Positions 28,596 to 38,251 are shown, counted from the first letter of the stretch. The stretch is DNA of 64,000 nt from Levilactobacillus brevis ATCC 14869 = DSM 20054 (GCF_001433855.1 NZ_AZCP01000002.1:1-64000); one strand, 5' to 3'. The notes: a model not told the origin generated them from the sequence alone. A program made the numbers and translations.

Positions 28596-28758
28596 GTCTA
28601 AACCCTACTTTCTAAAGTAACGGGTAATTATAAAAATTCACTCAACATTATACCAGATTCAGGGCTTTTTGGATAGGTTCAGACCGATTCTGGTCAATAA
28701 AAGCTAGAGAACCTTCCCGATTTACGGTAAACTTAGAATGTTAAAGAGGTGAAGACCG

Positions 28759-29004
28759 ATGCCCCAACCTGCACTAAGTACCTTTGAACCCATGATTCCA
28801 CAAGTTGCTGAGTTGTTAGCTGATGATCCCCAACTACTCGCGTTTTTTAATCATCTAACACTTGGCTATCAACGTGAATGGGCGCGTTACATCTTCGGCG
28901 CCAAAGCTGAAGCAACCAAGCAACGGCACATTGCCGACATGCGCCAAATTTTGGCAGCCGGTTATAAGTCTAAACGAGCCTATGGCAGTCGTCCGAAACC
29001 GTAA
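28759..29004 (+). CDS. Small YdeI/OmpD-associated-like protein
   Basis: An 81-residue protein that resembles the C-terminal segment of the YdeI/OmpD-associated family: LTLGYQREWARYIFGAKAEATKQRHIADM. The N-terminal domain of larger members is absent. AAAGAGGTG precedes the start. Members have been linked to resistance to cationic peptides in some bacteria, but the function here is open. Monocistronic, followed by a terminator. Confidence 0.68.
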   Translation: MPQPALSTFEPMIPQVAELLADDPQLLAFFNHLTLGYQREWARYIFGAKAEATKQRHIADMRQILAAGYKSKRAYGSRPKP

Positions 29005-29014
29005 ATAACCACCA

Positions 29015-29061
29015 AAAAGCCCAGCACCCGCAGAAAGTATTATCTGTGGATGCTGGGTTTG
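29015..29061. terminator. Bidirectional terminator
   Basis: AAGCCCAGCA..CGCAGA pairs with TCTGTGG.TGCTGGGTTT (29018-29034 with 29043-29060). It separates convergent genes. Confidence 0.8.
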
Positions 29062-29107
29062 CTATTATAACGACATATGACTTCCTAACCGGCTACAACT
29101 CAGACTT

Positions 29108-30286
29108 CTATGACTTGAGTTGTCCAGCCGATAGTAAATTCCAAATTTGCATTGCGGGCGTTTGCGATAGCTGATTAGCCCGGTAGTAGTTGCTGAGTAG
29201 TACGACGCCATCTTGTCCCGTCTTGCTAACCAATGCCGTTGCTTCATAGCCATAAGCCAAGCCGTGCACTCGGATGTAGTTAGGATAAACGTACGCACCG
29301 CCCCCATACATAGACGATGAACCCGGCGTTAATAAGGTATTAACGTCACTAGCTGGATACAACTTTCCTTGCAGCATATTGCGCTCCGCAACAAACAAAT
29401 CATGGACCGACATGTATACCTGTCCCGTTCCAAACTGATAGAACATTGACGCCCGTGATTCCGGATAGCGTGAATTATAAGTAGCCGCTACGTCAGCCAT
29501 ATCACTGTTTTGATAGCCTTGTGAGTAGGCCCTACGATGGGCCATATTGAAGACAAATCCAGTGTGATTTAAATGCCATGGCCGGATAATATTATCCGTA
29601 AAGTACTGACGATAGCTCTCACCACTTACCTGTTGGATAATTCCCGCTAATAACATAAAATTAACCGGTGAATAATCCCATTTACCAATATTTCGGGGTT
29701 GGCTGATCACATTTCTCTGAACAAATCTGAGCATGCCATTTTCGGAGTTCAGCTTATCAGGAAAGGCAACTAAGCGTAACCCGCTCTTCATATCCAGCAT
29801 ATCTCGTAAAGTAATTCGGCGCGCCCCTTTAATTCGGGGATAGTATTTAGCCAGCGGGTCCGTCAATGCCAACTTGTTTTCAGCAGCTAACTTCATTACC
29901 AACCCTGCGGTTAACGATTTTTGGACGGACGCTAATTGATAAACACTATTGACGCCATTAGTTTTGTGACGGGTGGCATCGGCATATCCCATGCCTTGTT
30001 CATAGATGATTTTACCCGAGCGAACTACCAGTGCCGTACCCACAAACCGATTAGCCCGCAAAATAGCATCAACCTCTCGCGTTGCCGCTGTTGCCTTTAT
30101 GGTCGATTTAGGTCGCAGCTTAGCTTTCTTTTTTGGCTGTGGCTTCACAGGCTTCACCACGGTTTGACGATTAGCCGTTGTATCTGGCTTCATTTGCGCT
30201 TGGCCATTAAACCACCAAGCTAGTCCACCACCAACCCCTAAAACTAGTCCAACAACTACCAAAATCCCCAGAGTTCTCCGTTGCAT
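29108..30286 (-). CDS. Serine hydrolase, beta-lactamase/PBP-like (membrane-anchored)
   Basis: A 392-residue protein. The ATG at 30286 follows AGGGG with good spacing. One N-terminal membrane anchor (about 6-27), then a basic Lys/Pro linker (about 45-65). The penicillin-binding fold carries SVQKS (SxxK, near residue 125) and YSPVN (YxN, near 213). The third KTG-like motif is less clear (VHGLAYGYEA region). Likely extracytoplasmic, acting as a D-Ala carboxypeptidase or esterase such as those modifying teichoic acid D-alanine; this is inference. It follows recX by 30 bases. Confidence 0.85.
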   Translation of the reverse strand: MQRRTLGILVVVGLVLGVGGGLAWWFNGQAQMKPDTTANRQTVVKPVKPQPKKKAKLRPKSTIKATAATREVDAILRANRFVGTALVVRSGKIIYEQGMGYADATRHKTNGVNSVYQLASVQKSLTAGLVMKLAAENKLALTDPLAKYYPRIKGARRITLRDMLDMKSGLRLVAFPDKLNSENGMLRFVQRNVISQPRNIGKWDYSPVNFMLLAGIIQQVSGESYRQYFTDNIIRPWHLNHTGFVFNMAHRRAYSQGYQNSDMADVAATYNSRYPESRASMFYQFGTGQVYMSVHDLFVAERNMLQGKLYPASDVNTLLTPGSSSMYGGGAYVYPNYIRVHGLAYGYEATALVSKTGQDGVVLLSNYYRANQLSQTPAMQIWNLLSAGQLKS

Positions 30287-30316
30287 AGTTTTCACCCCTA
30301 CTCTTTAATTGTGGCT

Positions 30317-31117
30317 TTACTGCGCTGATTCCCCTAAATCAGCTAACCAACGGCTAATATCATCTAAATTAAACCCCTTACGATATAACGCCTGTTTTGT
30401 CTTATACTGACGTTCTCGCATACTTAATGTGCGATACCGATGCCACAACTTTTCTCCTTGCTTGACTAGTAAGGCCCATTGCTCATCTTCATCAGGTGTT
30501 AAGTCTAATGTTGCTAGCATCTTGGTAGCTAAATCATTATCAAAGCCCCGTGTCAACAGTCCCTGACGAATCTTTTGCTGCTGCGTCCCAAATGGTTGAC
30601 GCTGGTATCGCTTAGCCAACTTAGCCGCCACTGCTGTCCCCACAGTCAGTTGCTCCTCAGTTGTATATAGCGTTAACGCTTCATCAATCGGTTGTTCTAA
30701 AACCCCTTTGTGTCGTAAGTTTTGCCGAATAACGCGCGGACCCTTATCTCCCGTATGCATCATCGTCCGAACGTAACTCGCCGCGTAGTGGGCATCATCA
30801 ACGAGGGCTAACGATCGTAATCTCTGTAGCGTCGCCGCAATGGTCTCCGCGGGAATTTCCAGATCAGCCAGCTTATCTCGTACTTCTTTTTCCGTCCGTA
30901 ACTGCTGTGACAGGTAATCTAACGCGCGATTATACGCTTTCGCCACATTATCAGCATCGATTAGCTGTGCAGTCAACGCTTTGTCAACTTCCATTCCCTT
31001 AGCTAAGCGAAAGTCCACCAAAACACTTTCACTCACCGGAAATGCGTAAGCGCCGTCTAAGTAAACATTATAACGGCCGCTACGTTTTTGTGCCTCAATC
31101 ATGGTAATGACGGCCAC
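30317..31117 (-). CDS. recX: Regulatory protein RecX
   Basis: A 266-residue modulator of RecA filaments. The GTG at 31117 is chosen because AAGGGG lies eight bases upstream; a GTG at 31126 would overlap that site. Three-helix repeats typical of RecX are visible: [19 protein letters not shown], then [21 protein letters not shown] and a C-terminal [21 protein letters not shown]. Lactobacillar RecX proteins are of this longer length. Confidence 0.9.
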   Translation of the reverse strand: MAVITMIEAQKRSGRYNVYLDGAYAFPVSESVLVDFRLAKGMEVDKALTAQLIDADNVAKAYNRALDYLSQQLRTEKEVRDKLADLEIPAETIAATLQRLRSLALVDDAHYAASYVRTMMHTGDKGPRVIRQNLRHKGVLEQPIDEALTLYTTEEQLTVGTAVAAKLAKRYQRQPFGTQQQKIRQGLLTRGFDNDLATKMLATLDLTPDEDEQWALLVKQGEKLWHRYRTLSMRERQYKTKQALYRKGFNLDDISRWLADLGESAQ

Positions 31118-31331
31118 TAAAGTCACCCCTTCTTAGTCAAAACGTCTTGCTTAAACGTTCTTGGCCCCATTTTAACAGGTTGGCCCTATCGATGAAAAGG
31201 GGGGTGTCCGCTTAGTTAGTCAATCATCTTTTCAGGCGCACGATCATCTACCCGCACGACCGTTGCTGGTCAGCAATCTAACGACCTGCTATAATCAATA
31301 CTAAAGAATACTTTAAAAAAGGAGTGACTTT

Positions 31332-31781
31332 ATGCCAACTGCTCATGTCGTTTTTGCAACTATTACCGGAAACAACGAAGACGTGGCCGACATCGTGACT
31401 GAAAAGCTAAGCGCCTTGGGCTGTCAAGTGACTGAGACCGAAATTTCGCAAACCGACGCGGCCGAATTTGAACAGGCTGATATTTGCGTCGTTTGTGCTT
31501 ATACATACGATGAAGGGTCTTTGCCAGATGAAGGCTTAGACTTTTACGAAGATCTTCAAACACTTAAGCTTCCGGGAAAAATCTACGGTGTTGCCGGTTC
31601 CGGTGATACGTTTTATGGTGAATATTACAATACGACCGTTGATCACTTTGAAGCGGCCTTTCAACAAACTGGGGCAACTCGTGGTGCCACTAGTGTCAAG
31701 ATTAACTTAGCGCCCGATCAAGCAGCTATCGATGAATTAGATCACTTTGCCGAACAACTAGTAGCAGCTGTTCAAGCCTAA
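31332..31781 (+). CDS. Flavodoxin
   Basis: A 149-residue FMN electron-transfer protein. The fold is recognised by VVFATITGNNEDVADIV (phosphate-binding loop, residue about 5-20), CAYTYDEGSLPDE and AGSGDTFYGEYYNTTVDHFE. The gene has AAAGGAG and an extended -10 (TGCTATAAT, -10 box 31290-31295). The redox partner is unknown; it is not next to a ferredoxin reductase. Flavodoxins may support ribonucleotide reductase or isoprenoid enzymes. Confidence 0.92.
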   Translation: MPTAHVVFATITGNNEDVADIVTEKLSALGCQVTETEISQTDAAEFEQADICVVCAYTYDEGSLPDEGLDFYEDLQTLKLPGKIYGVAGSGDTFYGEYYNTTVDHFEAAFQQTGATRGATSVKINLAPDQAAIDELDHFAEQLVAAVQA

Positions 31782-31827
31782 CCCAAAACGAGCTCAAGAC
31801 ATTTTTGTCTCGAGCTCGTTTTAGGTT
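31780..31827. terminator. Bidirectional terminator
   Basis: Long stem AACC.AAAACGAGCTC.AGACA paired with TGTCT.GAGCTCGTTTT.GGTT around a short T-rich loop. Similar in phrasing to the pepD terminator at 15384-15419. Confidence 0.88.
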
Positions 31828-32737
31828 AATCTTTATTTTTCTTCAACCGATACTTTAATAGCTTGGGGATTCCCATTGCTTCTTGCTCCTCGATTCTCCC
31901 TAGGATCATATCTTGAATTGCCGCATTTAAAACCGCACCAAACATTAAGATCAACCCTGTGAAATCAAGCCAAAACATCAACACGATAAATGTCCCAATC
32001 GTGCGGTAGCTATCCATGTTATGCACAAAATACTTCACATACAGTGAAAACGCTTGAGATAGCAATAACCAGCCGACCGTAGCAGTTAAGGCCCCCGGCC
32101 ACACAAAGCGCCACTTTAATTTAGCACTCGGAACAAAATACAACAGAATCATTAGAACCAACAGAACCACCAAAAATGTGACTGGCCACTTAGCGGCATT
32201 AATATAACCGATAATTTCATGAGGCACGTGTAGGTATGGGGCCAGTTGTTCCAAAATAATCTGGCCAAAACTAAAGAACAACATCAAAACAAACAGAAAC
32301 GCAATCAACGCAACCATCCAAAAGAAAGCGACGATACGGTTCACTAAAGCATTTTGATTCTTAGCCACACCGTAGGCCCCATTAACCGTTCGCTGAAAAG
32401 CTGCTACTGCTCGGGACGACGACCATAAGGCCACAATCACCCCAATTGAAAGTACCCCGCCACTTCGAGTATTCAAGAATGAATGAATAATTGGTTTTAA
32501 CATCGAGAAGATACTTTCGGGGACCATTGGTTCAATACTCTCTAAAACAGTTTCCGTTTGGATATTAAGGTAAGGTAGCAGACTAGCAATAACCAATAAC
32601 GCCGGAAATAAGGATAATAACGTGTAGTAGGCCAATACGACAGCCGAATCTGACACGTTGGCCATTTGATAGTGTTTGCTAATGGTTTGAATCACGTGTT
32701 TAATCTGACTCGCGCGCTTGCGCCATTGAATGCTCAC
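31826..32737 (-). CDS. YihY/BrkB family membrane protein
   Basis: A 303-residue protein with about six membrane segments. Family motifs: VVLAYYTLLSLFPALLVIASLLPYL, then WSSSRAVAAFQRTVNGAYGV and FIVLMFWLDFTGLILMFGAVLNA. Once called ribonuclease BN, the family is now treated as putative transporters of unknown substrate. GTG start with AAGGGGGA upstream. It follows the NERD-like gene by 15 bases, suggesting one transcript with mnaA. Confidence 0.88.
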   Translation of the reverse strand: MSIQWRKRASQIKHVIQTISKHYQMANVSDSAVVLAYYTLLSLFPALLVIASLLPYLNIQTETVLESIEPMVPESIFSMLKPIIHSFLNTRSGGVLSIGVIVALWSSSRAVAAFQRTVNGAYGVAKNQNALVNRIVAFFWMVALIAFLFVLMLFFSFGQIILEQLAPYLHVPHEIIGYINAAKWPVTFLVVLLVLMILLYFVPSAKLKWRFVWPGALTATVGWLLLSQAFSLYVKYFVHNMDSYRTIGTFIVLMFWLDFTGLILMFGAVLNAAIQDMILGRIEEQEAMGIPKLLKYRLKKNKD

Positions 32738-32752
32738 CGTGTCTAATCCCCC

Positions 32753-33604
32753 TTAAAATGTGCCGTACTCTTCGGCAAATTTGAGTGTGCCCACCATTTT
32801 ATCTAAAGTCTTACGACTAAACCGAACCCGCTTGGCCTGACGGAACGTTTCAATAAAAGTTGCCAGATCCTGATAGTTAGCCACTGCCGTGCAGTTATAA
32901 GCATCGCGCGGATTGAGCTTGGTTTTATTACCAATTACCAACGAATTACTGTGTTCATACCGGTCATAGTAATTGTAATAAACCAGTGGTTTAACGAAAT
33001 CAATGATCCGATCGTTCTTATTTTCCAATTGCTTATGCATGGTGATTTCACTATTAATATACCGCACCAACAATTTCGATGAGAGTTCTGCTTGCGTTGC
33101 CGGATTACTAATCCCGGTGTGTAACGTAATCGAACGTTGTCCACGTCCCTCCTGCTCCAAGCTCATGGTGTATCCTTGCGTTAAGGATTCATTTTCCTCT
33201 GACAAATTGGGCAAAAAGAACCGATCTAACCGATTAGTCAACGCGCTCGCGGGTGTTTTTTCGTGAATCGATAAATTAACCGCTGAAAAATCATCCAAGC
33301 TCGACGAAAACAATTCTTCAGCAAGATCATGGAAAATCATTCCCCGCCAATACTTACTTTCGACGTTAATGACCCCAAACGACGTGACCAGTAAATTATC
33401 AATCTGCATCACACGCCAAGAATCTCCATCGTTCATTTCTTGGGTCACAGGATTTTTAACCTTATTGGCAAAGTGCACATTACGCAAGATTTTATAATCA
33501 AACCGCTCATGATTCTTTTCCGCGGCCAAGTGGATGTCTCGCATGATTTCCGACAACTGTTCCGTTGTTTTAATCTCTGCCCGATCATAAGCTGTTTCAG
33601 CCAT
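32753..33604 (-). CDS. NERD-domain-like protein
   Basis: A 283-residue soluble protein of unknown function. The start at 33604 is chosen because GGAGG lies seven bases upstream. Residues about 35-115 resemble a NERD domain: YKILRNVHFANKV, then QIDNLLVTSFGVINVESKYWRG, which holds the Asp and the E-x-K nuclease-like signature. The rest (REQSITLHTG..., a C-terminal FIETFRQAKRVRFSRKTLDK) is not recognised. Its start overlaps the end of mnaA by eight bases, so the two are translationally coupled, although no biochemical link is evident. Confidence 0.65.
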   Translation of the reverse strand: MAETAYDRAEIKTTEQLSEIMRDIHLAAEKNHERFDYKILRNVHFANKVKNPVTQEMNDGDSWRVMQIDNLLVTSFGVINVESKYWRGMIFHDLAEELFSSSLDDFSAVNLSIHEKTPASALTNRLDRFFLPNLSEENESLTQGYTMSLEQEGRGQRSITLHTGISNPATQAELSSKLLVRYINSEITMHKQLENKNDRIIDFVKPLVYYNYYDRYEHSNSLVIGNKTKLNPRDAYNCTAVANYQDLATFIETFRQAKRVRFSRKTLDKMVGTLKFAEEYGTF

Positions 33605-34727
33605 TCTTCTGACCTCCATCAAACGTCGCCTGAATCGCCGCTAAAATCCGTTCTGAGGCCCGGCCATCCCCATAAGGGTTCTTGGCTTGGGCCATCCGTT
33701 GATAGGCGTTCTCGTCAGTTAATAGGCTTTCCATGGCAGTCGTTACGCGTAACGGATCTGTGCCAACTAACTTTAACGTGCCATTTGTAACCCCTTCTGG
33801 CCGCTCCGTCGTATCGCGTAGCACTAAGACGGGTTTATTCAACGACGGCGCCTCCTCTTGGACACCACCGGAGTCTGTCATGATGAAGTAACTACGCGCC
33901 GCTAAGTTATGAAAATCAACCACGTCCAACGGATCAATCAGGTGAATCCGCGCCATACCATCCAATTCTTCATGGGCCACTGCTTGCACGGCCGGACTTA
34001 GATGTACCGGATAGATGACTTCAACATCATCATGGGCCTCAACAACTTGACGCACAGCTTTGAAGACCGCGTGCATGGGAGCACCCTGATTTTCTCGTCG
34101 GTGCATCGTTAATAAGATTAAGCGGTGACCCGCTTGAACTTGGTCCAACACGTGATGATGATACTGCTCACTCACGGTTTGTTTTAACGCATCAATTGCC
34201 GTATTTCCCGTCACATAGATTTGATTGGCTGGGTGCGCTTGCTTTAATAAATTGTCTCGTGACAACGTCGTTGGCGCAAAGTAAAGGTCACTTAAAATAT
34301 CCGTCAATTGTCGATTCATTTCCTCTGGGTAAGGCGAGTACTTATTCCACGTGCGCAGTCCTGCTTCAACGTGTCCTAACTTCGTTTGGTGATAAAAGGC
34401 ACTGACACTGGCTGCAAAGGTTGTAGTCGTATCACCATGAACGAGTACGATATCCGGCTGGGCATCATCTAAGACTTCATCAAGCTGGGTCAAGACCCGC
34501 GTTGTAATGCCACTCAACGTTTGCTTAGGCCGCATAATGTTTAGATCATAATCTGGTTGAATATGGAAAATATTTAAAACCTGATCCAACATTTCCCGAT
34601 GTTGGGCCGTAACCACCGTAATGGGGGTGAATTCATTCGGCCGTTGTTGCATGGCTAAAATAATAGGTGCCATTTTAATCGCTTCTGGACGGGTCCCAAA
34701 GACCGTCATGACTTTTATGGGTTTCAT
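33597..34727 (-). CDS. mnaA: UDP-N-acetylglucosamine 2-epimerase
   Basis: A 376-residue epimerase interconverting UDP-GlcNAc and UDP-ManNAc, the latter used for the linkage unit of wall teichoic acid and for exopolysaccharides. Motifs: VFGTRPEAIKMAPI at the N-terminus, VHGDTTTTFAAS, HVEAGLRTW, EEMNRQLTDIL and DSGGVQEEAPSLNKPVLVLRDTTERPEG. All are typical of the WecB/MnaA family. GGAGG precedes the start and an extended -10 (TGCTATAAT, 34763-34768) lies about 36 bases upstream. Confidence 0.95.
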   Translation of the reverse strand: MKPIKVMTVFGTRPEAIKMAPIILAMQQRPNEFTPITVVTAQHREMLDQVLNIFHIQPDYDLNIMRPKQTLSGITTRVLTQLDEVLDDAQPDIVLVHGDTTTTFAASVSAFYHQTKLGHVEAGLRTWNKYSPYPEEMNRQLTDILSDLYFAPTTLSRDNLLKQAHPANQIYVTGNTAIDALKQTVSEQYHHHVLDQVQAGHRLILLTMHRRENQGAPMHAVFKAVRQVVEAHDDVEVIYPVHLSPAVQAVAHEELDGMARIHLIDPLDVVDFHNLAARSYFIMTDSGGVQEEAPSLNKPVLVLRDTTERPEGVTNGTLKLVGTDPLRVTTAMESLLTDENAYQRMAQAKNPYGDGRASERILAAIQATFDGGQKNG

Positions 34728-34918
34728 TCAAATCTTCCTCCAACGTCACGTTAGTTAGGTCAATTATAGCAGAAGCCCGGCCGTCTTGTTATCAATTCCC
34801 ATTTTTCTTCAATAACCCATTATCAGCCATTAAACTGATGTCAGACTTTAAGCGAATTGTAATGGTAAGCCTCCCAAATTTGAGGTAAGATGGTATCGTT
34901 GTGTGAAAGGAATGTCTT

Positions 34919-35863
34919 ATGATGAAAAAAATCAGTTTGGTCGTTCCTTGCTATAACGAGGAGGAGTCCATACCTTTATTTTACCAAACCGTTAGCAAGG
35001 TGATCACGTCCATGAACACCCCCACTCCGACGGTTGAGCCGGAGTATATCTTCGTCGATGATGGGTCTTCCGACCACACCTTAGACGAGATGAAGCAATT
35101 ACACCAACGTTATCCTGAAACGGTCCATTATCGGTCGTTTTCGCGAAACTTTGGTAAAGAATCGGCCCTCGCTGCGGGATTACAAGCCACGACTGGGGAT
35201 CTGGTGGCAGTGATGGATGTCGATTTACAAGATCCACCCGAGTTACTACCAAAAATGTTCGCACTCGTCGAAAATGATGGCTACGATTGTGTTGGTACGG
35301 TTCAAAAAGAACGCCGCGGTCAAAGCAAATTACGTGCGTTTTTATCATCGAGCTTTTACCGGGTTATCAATTGGCTATCCGATGTGCATATTGAACCCAA
35401 CGCCCGTGATTATCGCTTAATGACACGACAATATGTTGATACTGTTTTGTCACTACCAGAATTCAACCGATTTTCTAAGGGTATCTTTAGTTGGGTGGGC
35501 TTCAAGACCACTTACTTGGCTTATGAAAGTCAACCACGGGCGGCCGGGACGACCCATTGGAATTTACGACAACTGTTTGCCTATTCTATTGAGGGAATCA
35601 TTGACTTTTCCGATGCGCCGCTGCGATTAGCCACTTGGGTTGGGAGCCTTTCATTTCTGCTATCAATTGTTGGCCTAATTTTCGTCATTGTCCGTGCATT
35701 GACCGTCGGTGGTGCCGTTGCTGGCTGGCCATCTCTAGTCGTCATTATGCTCCTGGTTGGTGGTATTCAGTTGTTTTGCTTGGGAATTCTTGGTCAATAT
35801 ATCAGTAAAATCTACTTAGAAACTAAGCATCGTCCTAAATACATTATTCGAGAAGAACAATAA
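34919..35863 (+). CDS. GT2 family glycosyltransferase with two C-terminal membrane segments (GtrB-like)
   Basis: A 314-residue enzyme: SLVVPCYNEEESIPLFY, FVDDGSSDHTLDE, RNFGKESALAAGL and the DXD-type VMDVDLQDPPELLP are GT-A motifs of the polyprenyl-phosphate glycosyltransferase group. Two membrane helices (about 235-260 and 268-295) anchor it. Members transfer glucose or GlcNAc to undecaprenyl phosphate for later use outside the cell, for example on teichoic acid. AAGGA precedes the ATG pair. Divergent from mnaA. Confidence 0.88.
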   Translation: MMKKISLVVPCYNEEESIPLFYQTVSKVITSMNTPTPTVEPEYIFVDDGSSDHTLDEMKQLHQRYPETVHYRSFSRNFGKESALAAGLQATTGDLVAVMDVDLQDPPELLPKMFALVENDGYDCVGTVQKERRGQSKLRAFLSSSFYRVINWLSDVHIEPNARDYRLMTRQYVDTVLSLPEFNRFSKGIFSWVGFKTTYLAYESQPRAAGTTHWNLRQLFAYSIEGIIDFSDAPLRLATWVGSLSFLLSIVGLIFVIVRALTVGGAVAGWPSLVVIMLLVGGIQLFCLGILGQYISKIYLETKHRPKYIIREEQ

Positions 35864-35870
35864 TCATTCG

Positions 35871-35900
35871 ACACCGGCCAGAAGTGGTCGGTGTTTTTTT
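35871..35900 (+). terminator. Terminator of the GT2 gene
   Basis: ACACCGGCCA-GAAG-TGGTCGGTGT, then a run of seven T. Confidence 0.87.
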
Positions 35901-35907
35901 GCCATAC

Positions 35908-35937
35908 AAAAAAGGCTCATGTCCGAAGACACAAGCC
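35908..35937 (-). terminator. Terminator of the first gntP gene
   Basis: GGCTCATGTC (35914-35923) and GACACAAGCC (35928-35937) around CGAA, with wobble pairs, followed on the minus strand by TTTTTT. Confidence 0.72.
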
Positions 35938-35948
35938 ACAATTATTAT

Positions 35949-37304
35949 TTAATTGATAATAACATTCATCAAGAGCACCATGAGTAACCCAACTACAGAA
36001 ATCACGGTTTCCAAGGCTGTCCACACTTGGAAAGTTTGCTTAACGCTTAAATCAAAGTATTCTGAGAACATCCAGAAACCAGCATCGTTAACGTGAGACG
36101 CCGCTAAGGACCCGGCACCGATAGCCAGAGCGATCATAACTGGATCAGCTCCCATTGAATGCATGAGTGGTAAGACTAAACCAGAAGCCGTCATCCCAGA
36201 AACCGTTGCAGATCCCAAAGAAATCCGTAAGATAACCGTAATTAACCAGGCTAAGACGATTGGTGAGAACTTGGAGTGCATCATTAATTCCTGCACAGCC
36301 TTACCAACACCACCATCGATCAGGACTTGCTTGAAGGCTGAACCTCCAGCAATAACCATCAAAAGCATAGCCGTAGACTTAACAGATTCTTCCAGTGTGG
36401 CACTGATTTGCTTCATGCTCCGTTGACGATGATACCCCATAGACCAGATGGCAAAGAGTAACGCAATCACCATGGCCACCACAGGGTTGCCTAACATCGA
36501 AACAACCGCATTTAGCCCTTGCGGATTTGTCGGCGTTTTCCCACCTTCAACCGTCAGTTCATAGATGGTTGCTAGGATCATGAAGATCACGGGGAATAAT
36601 GACGTTAAGATCGATAAGCCAAATCCAGGAGTTTCTTCAAGCTTGAACTGCTTGATTTCACCAAAGGCTGGCAAAGACTTCTTAACAACAAACAGGTCTG
36701 GATTGAATTTGCGAACCACTCGCGTCCAGATTGGACCAGCCACAATCACACAAGGAATCGCTACAATAATCCCAACAATCAGCATTTCACCAATGTTAGC
36801 ACCTAAGGCCGTTGCCACAGCAGTTGGTGATGGTTGTGGCGGTAAAAATCCTTGCGTTGCAGATAGGGCTGCCGCCATAGAGATCCCGAGATACAGGAAT
36901 GGCACGTCGGCTTCCAATGCAACCGCAAACACGATTGGCGTCACTAAGACCAGGCCCACTTCAAACAGTAGGGAAATCCCAATCAGAAATGAGGCAATCA
37001 CAACAGCGACTTGTAATCGCTTTTTACCAAAGACGTTAATCAATGTCCGGGCAATTCGGTAAGCCCCACCAGCATCGGACACTAACCGCCCAATCATGGC
37101 TCCGAATCCAAAGACAATGACCAACTCGCCCATTGAACTGCCGATCCCATTCTTAATTGCATCCGCAATGTTAGCAGGGTTCATACCCAAGCCTAAGGCG
37201 ACTAGGATTGACGTCACAATGAGGGAAACAAACGTATTTAACTTTACTCGAATGATTAAGAAGAGTAACAGTAAAATACCTAATAATAGAACTACGAACT
37301 GCAT
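35949..37304 (-). CDS. Gluconate permease, GntP family (copy 1, unlinked to gntK)
   Basis: A 451-residue permease with about 12-14 membrane segments. GntP-family motifs: GFGAMIGRLVSDAGGAYRIA, then FLPPQPSPTAVATALGAN, ALGSATVSGMTASGLV-type and AASHVNDAGFWMF near the C-terminus. It would take up gluconate, or a related sugar acid, with protons. It is a close paralogue of the gene at 44929 by visible identity over most of the length. It is monocistronic, about 6 kb from the kinase. AGAGAGAAAA precedes the start. Confidence 0.9.
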   Translation of the reverse strand: MQFVVLLLGILLLLFLIIRVKLNTFVSLIVTSILVALGLGMNPANIADAIKNGIGSSMGELVIVFGFGAMIGRLVSDAGGAYRIARTLINVFGKKRLQVAVVIASFLIGISLLFEVGLVLVTPIVFAVALEADVPFLYLGISMAAALSATQGFLPPQPSPTAVATALGANIGEMLIVGIIVAIPCVIVAGPIWTRVVRKFNPDLFVVKKSLPAFGEIKQFKLEETPGFGLSILTSLFPVIFMILATIYELTVEGGKTPTNPQGLNAVVSMLGNPVVAMVIALLFAIWSMGYHRQRSMKQISATLEESVKSTAMLLMVIAGGSAFKQVLIDGGVGKAVQELMMHSKFSPIVLAWLITVILRISLGSATVSGMTASGLVLPLMHSMGADPVMIALAIGAGSLAASHVNDAGFWMFSEYFDLSVKQTFQVWTALETVISVVGLLMVLLMNVIIN

Positions 37305-37381
37305 TTTTTTCTCTCTTTTCCTATGCTCGATTCTGATGGATTAACCTACCGCAGCTAATTCGACCACTTCGCATAAGAACT

Positions 37382-37410
37382 ATTGTATGAAAAATATTTT
37401 CAAGTTTCAA
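37382..37410 (-). promoter_or_regulatory. Promoter of gntP copy 1
   Basis: TTGAAA (37405-37410), 17 bases, TACAAT (37382-37387) on the minus strand. The spacer contains TGAAAAATATTTTTCA-like arms. The arrangement is similar to the gntK promoter at 43062-43090. Confidence 0.65.
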
Positions 37411-37463
37411 GGGGCAAATTGAATGTTATTTTCAAATCAGTGTCGTTAATCGGCGTGAAACCG

Positions 37464-37916
37464 CTATCTCACAATCATTACAGAGATTGGAGAATATTTT
37501 GCCATATAGGCCGCCTGGCTCCCAAAATATTTCCGTACACCAGATTTGGACAACGAACCAACCACTAATAAATCCGGTTTGACCTCAGGAATAATCTTTT
37601 TTACGATTGTTTCCCCCGGATCGCCTTCGCCAATGATCACTTTCACGCGTTGAATGCCAAAACGTTCGGCCAGTTGCTGATAGCTCTGCAAGTGTTGTTG
37701 CAAATCACTCCGTTGACCATGGACGTAATCTTTACTTAAAGCTTGGTAGATATTCATGTTGTCGGACTCCAAAACGGAACAAATCACCAGTTCTGCCTGA
37801 TCCGTTTTGGCCCGATTCATCGCATACCGGAAAGCTAATTGCGCATCAGGTGAATCATCAACCCCGACCAAAATTCGCTTAACCTGTTTCGGATTCATTG
37901 ATTTCATATTATCCAT
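37464..37916 (-). CDS. Universal stress protein, UspA family
   Basis: A 150-residue nucleotide-binding protein. The start at 37916 has GGAGG eight bases upstream; an earlier ATG overlaps that site. Motifs: RILVGVDDSPDAQLAFRYA at the N-terminus and the ATP-binding loop LVVGSLSKSGVRKYFGSQAAYMAKYSP (G-2x-G-9x-G-S/T-like). Role in stress survival is inferred from the family. It stands alone. Confidence 0.9.
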   Translation of the reverse strand: MDNMKSMNPKQVKRILVGVDDSPDAQLAFRYAMNRAKTDQAELVICSVLESDNMNIYQALSKDYVHGQRSDLQQHLQSYQQLAERFGIQRVKVIIGEGDPGETIVKKIIPEVKPDLLVVGSLSKSGVRKYFGSQAAYMAKYSPISVMIVR

Positions 37917-37992
37917 CCAAAACGCCTCCTCACTCATTTGTTACTCTCATTATAAATGATATTTAGCCATTAGGGGTAACCATCCATCTTAA

Positions 37993-38181
37993 CTAGTTGC
38001 GCCGATGGAATAAGCCGATCACAAATGTGACGTAATAAAACAGCGCGGCAACTATCCCGATTCCCACAAAAATATCTTGCATAACCCCAACTAAGCCACT
38101 GGTATGTAACGCATTGAAATACCAAAAGTAACCTGCCAGCACGGTCCAAAATACACCCCGTAATAATCGTTTTGTTTGCAT
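37993..38181 (-). CDS. Small hypothetical membrane protein, 62 aa
   Basis: Two membrane segments, about 9-22 and 31-57, with positively charged ends (MQTKRLLRG, HRRN). AAGAAGG precedes the ATG at 38181. The family is not recognised. A different frame at 37970-38203 is also open but less hydrophobic in pattern and has no better start signal. Confidence 0.6.
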   Translation of the reverse strand: MQTKRLLRGVFWTVLAGYFWYFNALHTSGLVGVMQDIFVGIGIVAALFYYVTFVIGLFHRRN

Positions 38182-38251
38182 CCTTCTTTGAAACCCCTTT
38201 CAAATGTCGTTTTTAAAAAAGTCATCACGTTCATCGTGATGACCACTTAAC

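Noticed and set aside
36565-37062. Open plus-strand frame of 165 codons opposite the GntP gene
   Set aside because: Composition mirrors the antisense of a hydrophobic permease; no start signal or motif.
37970-38203. Alternative 77-codon frame overlapping the 62-aa membrane protein gene
   Set aside because: It has weaker start signals and a less coherent protein; only one of the overlapping frames is likely used.
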